Assembly (NCBI GenBank): GCA_023634235.1
Contig: JAMKCF010000006.1
Location: 11,561,751-11,625,750 of the forward strand
Source: Pisaster brevispinus
Lineage: Eukaryota; Echinodermata; Asteroidea; Forcipulatida; Asteriidae
DNA: 64,000 nt
Direction: 5' to 3'
Positions 63,201-64,000 of the stretch are shown here, piece after piece. The translations under genes and the position numbers were made by a program. Numbering within the stretch: the stretch's first letter is position 1; the number at the start of each line of letters is the position of its first letter. The notes beneath the pieces are model-generated. The model was given only the letters and a program-made list of their open reading frames with translations, ran no database searches and was not told the origin of the DNA.

Positions 63201-64000
63201 TCTCAAAGGTTCTCTCTTCCGTGAGTTTCATTAAGGTGGCAATTTTGTAAGCGGGGCGAGAGTCCTGGAAGTAGGGCTGCCCGAAACTCCACTGTAGTAC
63301 ATGCCCACGTCATCGCCAGTGAGAAAAAGCCGGCACAGAAAGGTCCGAAATAAATTCTGTGCTATTAGCTTGATAATAAATCCCGAACTAGGCATGCTAG
63401 AGAGACAACATTTGTACCTGACTCTGCCTTAAATACCCCCGCATCCGAAAATCAAACTTTTAGCGTCGGAAAGGGCAAGCTTCATACCGAAAATGGCCAG
63501 CAGGTGGGGCTACACCGAACGCTCCTCAAAAGCATCTCCAATGGGATTTTTGTACACACAGCTGTCAAAGAAACAAAGACAAAGTAAGGACGGTCAAATC
63601 ACCCTCAGAATAATACTGAATTTTCACAGGTTTTGCACCATTAGAAAGCCCGTCTCAAGGGCTTTCTCTTTCCTGAGTTTCGTTAAGGTGACAATTTTGT
63701 AAGCGGGGCGAGCGTCCTGAAAGTAGGGCTGCCCAAAACTCCACTGTAGTACTTGCCCACGTCATCGCCAGTGAGAAAAAGCAGGCACATAAAGGTCCGA
63801 AATAAATTCTGTGGTAAGCTTGAGAATAACTCCCGAACAAGGCATGCTAGAGAGACAAAATTTGTACCTGGATCTGCCTTGAATACCCCCTGCATCCGAA
63901 AATCAAACTTTTAGCGTCGCGAAGGGCAAGCTTCATACCGGAAATGACCAGCAGGTGGGGCTACTCCGAACGCTCCTCAAAAGCATCTCCAATGGGATTT
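60270..64000. repeat. 2256-bp higher-order repeat continuing past the window (~1.65 copies)
   Basis: Sequence from about 60270 to 61744 recurs at 62526-64000 with a spacing of 2256 bp, as landmarks 60332/62588, 60595/62851, 61237/63493 and 61399/63655 show. Shared rare variants include GTTTCGTTGTTAAGG (60517 and 62773), AAGCTTAATACCGG (60318 and 62574) and GGGGCTACACCGAACG. The unit contains a monomer with the GTGCTATTAGCTTG insertion also found in the neighbouring pentamer, so the two HORs share ancestry. Confidence 0.88.

Larger units (their letters stand above)
37057..64000. repeat. Satellite array, right block (about 60 tandem monomers of ~450 bp)
   Basis: The array resumes in the same orientation and in phase with the left block, completing the monomer interrupted at 29726. 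Monomers keep the two HindIII sites, CAGCTG, the A-rich CAAAG tract and the G-rich segment. This block becomes progressively more homogeneous to the right, passing from loosely patterned monomers (37-42 kb) to HORs with near-identical copies (46-64 kb). It runs off the window end. Apart from the satellite I see nothing else in it. Confidence 0.97.

Noticed and set aside
1..64000. CRISPR array or prokaryotic operon
   Set aside because: Repeat units of 450 bp without spacers, an LTR retrotransposon with a tRNA primer-binding site, and the absence of any prokaryotic gene rule this out.

Overview
This window is eukaryotic, almost certainly metazoan, repetitive DNA. I see no host protein-coding gene, no tRNA or rRNA gene and no CRISPR. 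It has two components: a long tandem satellite array with a monomer of about 450 bp, and one full-length LTR retrotransposon (29727-37056) inserted into that array on the minus strand. The animal assignment rests on the retrotransposon. Its Ty3/gypsy-type domains are in the rare order Gag-PR-IN-RT-RNaseH, which is the hallmark of Gmr1-like elements, first described from fish and other deuterostomes. The species cannot be named from the sequence; a marine deuterostome or other aquatic invertebrate is only a guess.

Layout. 1-29726: about 66 satellite monomers, all in one orientation and fairly divergent from each other, with local higher-order repeats (HORs): a 901-bp dimer at about 12040-13860, a 1350-bp trimer at about 13505-17055, and a 1943-bp unit holding a fused monomer at about 20342-24060. 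29727-37056: the retrotransposon, 7330 bp, with LTRs of 1273 and 1272 bp, a 5-bp target duplication (CAGCT), a tRNA-Pro-like primer-binding site, a polypurine tract, a 1117-codon gag-pol ORF and an overlapping 342-codon RT/RNaseH ORF. 37057-64000: about 60 more monomers, increasingly homogenised to the right: two identical adjacent monomers near 43 kb, a 1350-bp trimer at about 46110-48745, a 2251-bp pentamer HOR at about 48620-59790, and a 2256-bp HOR from about 60270 past the window edge.

How it fits together. The satellite evolves by unequal exchange and conversion, shown by nested HORs, fused monomers, microhomology deletions and mosaic monomers. The retrotransposon arrived recently: its LTRs differ only in homopolymer lengths. 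It landed inside the most conserved part of one monomer, at CAGCTG. Its coding region is intact except for a one-base frame disruption in the middle of reverse transcriptase. The many short ORFs in the monomers are treated as a by-product of a stop-poor 450-bp unit whose length is divisible by three, not as genes; this judgement can be tested.
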